Assembly: GCA_016764835.1 (NCBI GenBank)
Contig: JAESRD010000314.1
Span: 1-6,981 of the forward strand
DNA: 6,981 bases
Direction of reading: 5' to 3'
Source: Paracoccaceae bacterium
GTDB lineage: Bacteria; Pseudomonadota; Alphaproteobacteria; Rhodobacterales; Rhodobacteraceae
The position numbers and the translations under genes are program-made. Shown here piece after piece: positions 5,844 to 6,981 of this stretch (position 1 is the stretch's first letter; every line of letters begins with the position of its first letter). The notes under the pieces were generated by a model. The model was not told the origin of the DNA. It did not search any database and worked only from the letters and a program-made list of their open reading frames with translations.

Positions 5844-6278
5844 CTAATGCCCCATTATCATGCCTTCCAGCGCGTCTTTTTCCATAGAAAGCTCAGACAG
5901 CCGGGCTTTGACCACATCGCCAATTGAGATCAGCCCGATCATCGCGCCATCGTTGACAACCGGCAGGTGACGAAACCGGCCATTGGTCATAAGTTCAAGT
6001 ACGTGGTCGGCCGTGTCGCTGCCGGTGCACGTGATTGGGTTCTTGGTCATCATTTCGCTGACCTTTTCGCTCAGGCAGCCGGGGCCGCGCTTGCCGATCT
6101 CGCGCACAATGTCGCGCTCAGACAAAATCCCATCAGGGCTGCTGCCATCTGACGAGACCACAACCGTGCCAATCCGCTTTTCAGACAGCATTGCCGCCGC
6201 CTCTGAAACGGACATTTCCGGGGTAACGGTCGCTACATCTGTATTGGCTTTTGACTTCAAAATTTGCTGTACAATCAT
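5844..6278 (-). CDS. CBS-domain-pair protein
   Basis: The protein has 144 residues and is almost entirely a tandem pair of CBS domains, about 14-62 and 75-128 (a Bateman module). Such modules usually bind adenosine-type ligands (AMP, ATP, S-adenosyl compounds) and act as energy or nucleotide sensors. Each domain ends in the expected signature: GILSERDIVREIGKRG (50-65), with the Arg-Asp ligand-binding position, and GLISIGDVVKARL (115-127). A short N-terminal helix (MIVQQILKSK) and a C-terminal helix rich in Glu and Met flank the pair. There is no membrane segment or catalytic domain. The start is ATG 6276-6278, with GGAG (6287-6290) 8 bases upstream; the frame extends to 6311 but the extra residues lack support. 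It begins 32 bases after the LysR-type gene on the same strand, so the two may be cotranscribed. The partner protein is unknown. Confidence 0.92.
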   Translation of the reverse strand: MIVQQILKSKANTDVATVTPEMSVSEAAAMLSEKRIGTVVVSSDGSSPDGILSERDIVREIGKRGPGCLSEKVSEMMTKNPITCTGSDTADHVLELMTNGRFRHLPVVNDGAMIGLISIGDVVKARLSELSMEKDALEGMIMGH

Positions 6279-6286
6279 GTTTCTAG

Positions 6287-6290
6287 CTCC
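6287..6290 (-). promoter_or_regulatory. Shine-Dalgarno site fixing the CBS-protein start
   Basis: GGAG on the minus strand lies 8 bases before ATG 6276-6278, in the 32-base gap after the LysR-type gene. It supports the 144-residue form and independent translation initiation. Confidence 0.7.
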
Positions 6291-6310
6291 GTTCAGTTTC
6301 AGGGCACCCA

Positions 6311-6981
6311 CTATCTGTCAGCGTCGCCCTCAAGCCCCCCTTCTGTCAAGGCTACAAGCAGCTCGAGTCTTGCGACTTCGGCCTGAATGCCTGAAATAAG
6401 CGCAGTTGCCAGCCGGTCCAGCCGCTCAGAACCGCGATCAGCCGAATGGCGGATCAAGTAGAATTGGCGGCGCAGTGACACCGCGTCGCGCAAAACCCGC
6501 ACCAGATCAGGCGCGAATGGCAGGGCGAAGTCATGGACAATGCCAATGCCGCCTTGGCGCAACATCATCAGCTGCACAGCGACAGAGTTCGACGCCATTT
6601 GCACTTTGTCAGTGCCAATCTCCTTGAGAAAATCAAGCTCCTGATCAAAAATCATATCCGGGATATAACCGGTAATGGCTAAGCCTTTCAGCGCGCTGAG
6701 CGTCACTGGCCGGGGCAGATCGGCGCGCATAGCCAAATGCAACTGATAGTCGGTTATCTTTTGCACGGTCAGCCGCCCGGCCACCGGCGGACTGACGGTA
6801 ATGCCAATATCGGCCTCGCGTTTTGACAGATTGACGACGCGCGGTTGGGCCAAGATCTGCACCTCCAAACCGGGGTTTTCGGCCTGCAAACGGGCGGCGA
6901 CCTGCGGCAACAGAAAGTTAGCGCAGCCGTCCGGCGCGCCAATGCGCAGCTGGCCGCTCAGCCCTTGCCCGGCCCGCGCGC
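6311..6981 (-). CDS. LysR-type transcriptional regulator, C-terminal part (N-terminus beyond window)
   Basis: The minus-strand frame is open from the right edge to TAG at 6311-6313, giving 223 residues, so the N-terminal helix-turn-helix (about 80 residues in the family) lies outside. What is visible is the LysR effector-binding domain. SGQLRIGAPDGCANFLLPQV is the canonical first strand after the linker helix. AARLQAENPGLEVQIL and LSKREADIGITV, the family's 'D(I/L)GI' segment, follow. NSVAVQLMMLRQGGIGIVHD is the mid-domain hinge region with the 'G-x-G-I' turn, and FYLIRH the late strand. A Glu/Leu-rich helix ends the protein. LysR regulators bind a small metabolite and activate or repress a target, often a divergent operon. 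From memory, similar regulators in Rhodobacterales neighbour methylmalonate-semialdehyde dehydrogenase genes; the divergent neighbour is not in view, so the effector is unknown. It may be cotranscribed with the CBS gene. Confidence 0.93.
   Translation of the reverse strand, partial: ARAGQGLSGQLRIGAPDGCANFLLPQVAARLQAENPGLEVQILAQPRVVNLSKREADIGITVSPPVAGRLTVQKITDYQLHLAMRADLPRPVTLSALKGLAITGYIPDMIFDQELDFLKEIGTDKVQMASNSVAVQLMMLRQGGIGIVHDFALPFAPDLVRVLRDAVSLRRQFYLIRHSADRGSERLDRLATALISGIQAEVARLELLVALTEGGLEGDADR

Noticed and set aside
5983..6399. 138-codon plus-strand frame over the CBS and LysR genes
   Set aside because: Antisense to two well-supported genes, with no own ribosome site.

Overview
The window reads as a piece of ordinary chromosome from an alphaproteobacterium, most likely a member of the Rhodobacterales (Roseobacter-like). 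This rests on the style of the proteins: the transketolase, the glyceraldehyde-3-phosphate dehydrogenase (GAPDH) with a SYTGDQ active-site segment, the short CBS-pair protein, and a 52-residue DUF1127-like protein ending in AAVYG. The base composition, moderately GC-rich by eye with AT-richer spacers, also fits. I see no rRNA, tRNA, CRISPR array, insertion sequence or phage gene.

Layout from left to right. A coiled-coil protein gene on the minus strand runs off the left edge (1-359). A spacer of about 345 bases separates it from a divergent transketolase gene (tkt, about 719-2739, plus strand). tkt is broken in this sequence by one missing base near 978/979, so its N-terminal 87 residues and the rest lie in different frames. 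Convergent to tkt is a six-helix membrane protein of unknown function (2760-3344, minus), with a nested hairpin at the junction. An AT-richer spacer of about 380 bases follows, then gap (3724-4725, plus) with a strong Shine-Dalgarno site and a strong intrinsic terminator. Next is a 52-residue plus-strand gene (4931-5089) with its own Shine-Dalgarno site and a second terminator whose hairpin nearly copies the one after gap. Three minus-strand genes close the window: coaD (5177-5671), a CBS-domain-pair protein (5844-6278), and the C-terminal effector-binding part of a LysR-type regulator running off the right edge (6311-6981).

How the genes relate. tkt and gap both serve central carbon metabolism (pentose phosphate pathway, glycolysis/gluconeogenesis, Calvin cycle where present). 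They are transcribed in the same direction but separated by an opposing gene, so they are not one operon. coaD makes dephospho-CoA. The LysR and CBS genes lie 32 bases apart on the same strand and may share a transcript. The most consequential observation is the tkt frameshift, which is either a sequence error (a GGG run read as GG fits well) or a real lesion. The most speculative is a possible orphan plus-strand small RNA between the CBS gene and coaD. I do not see convincing evidence of a new multi-gene system here.
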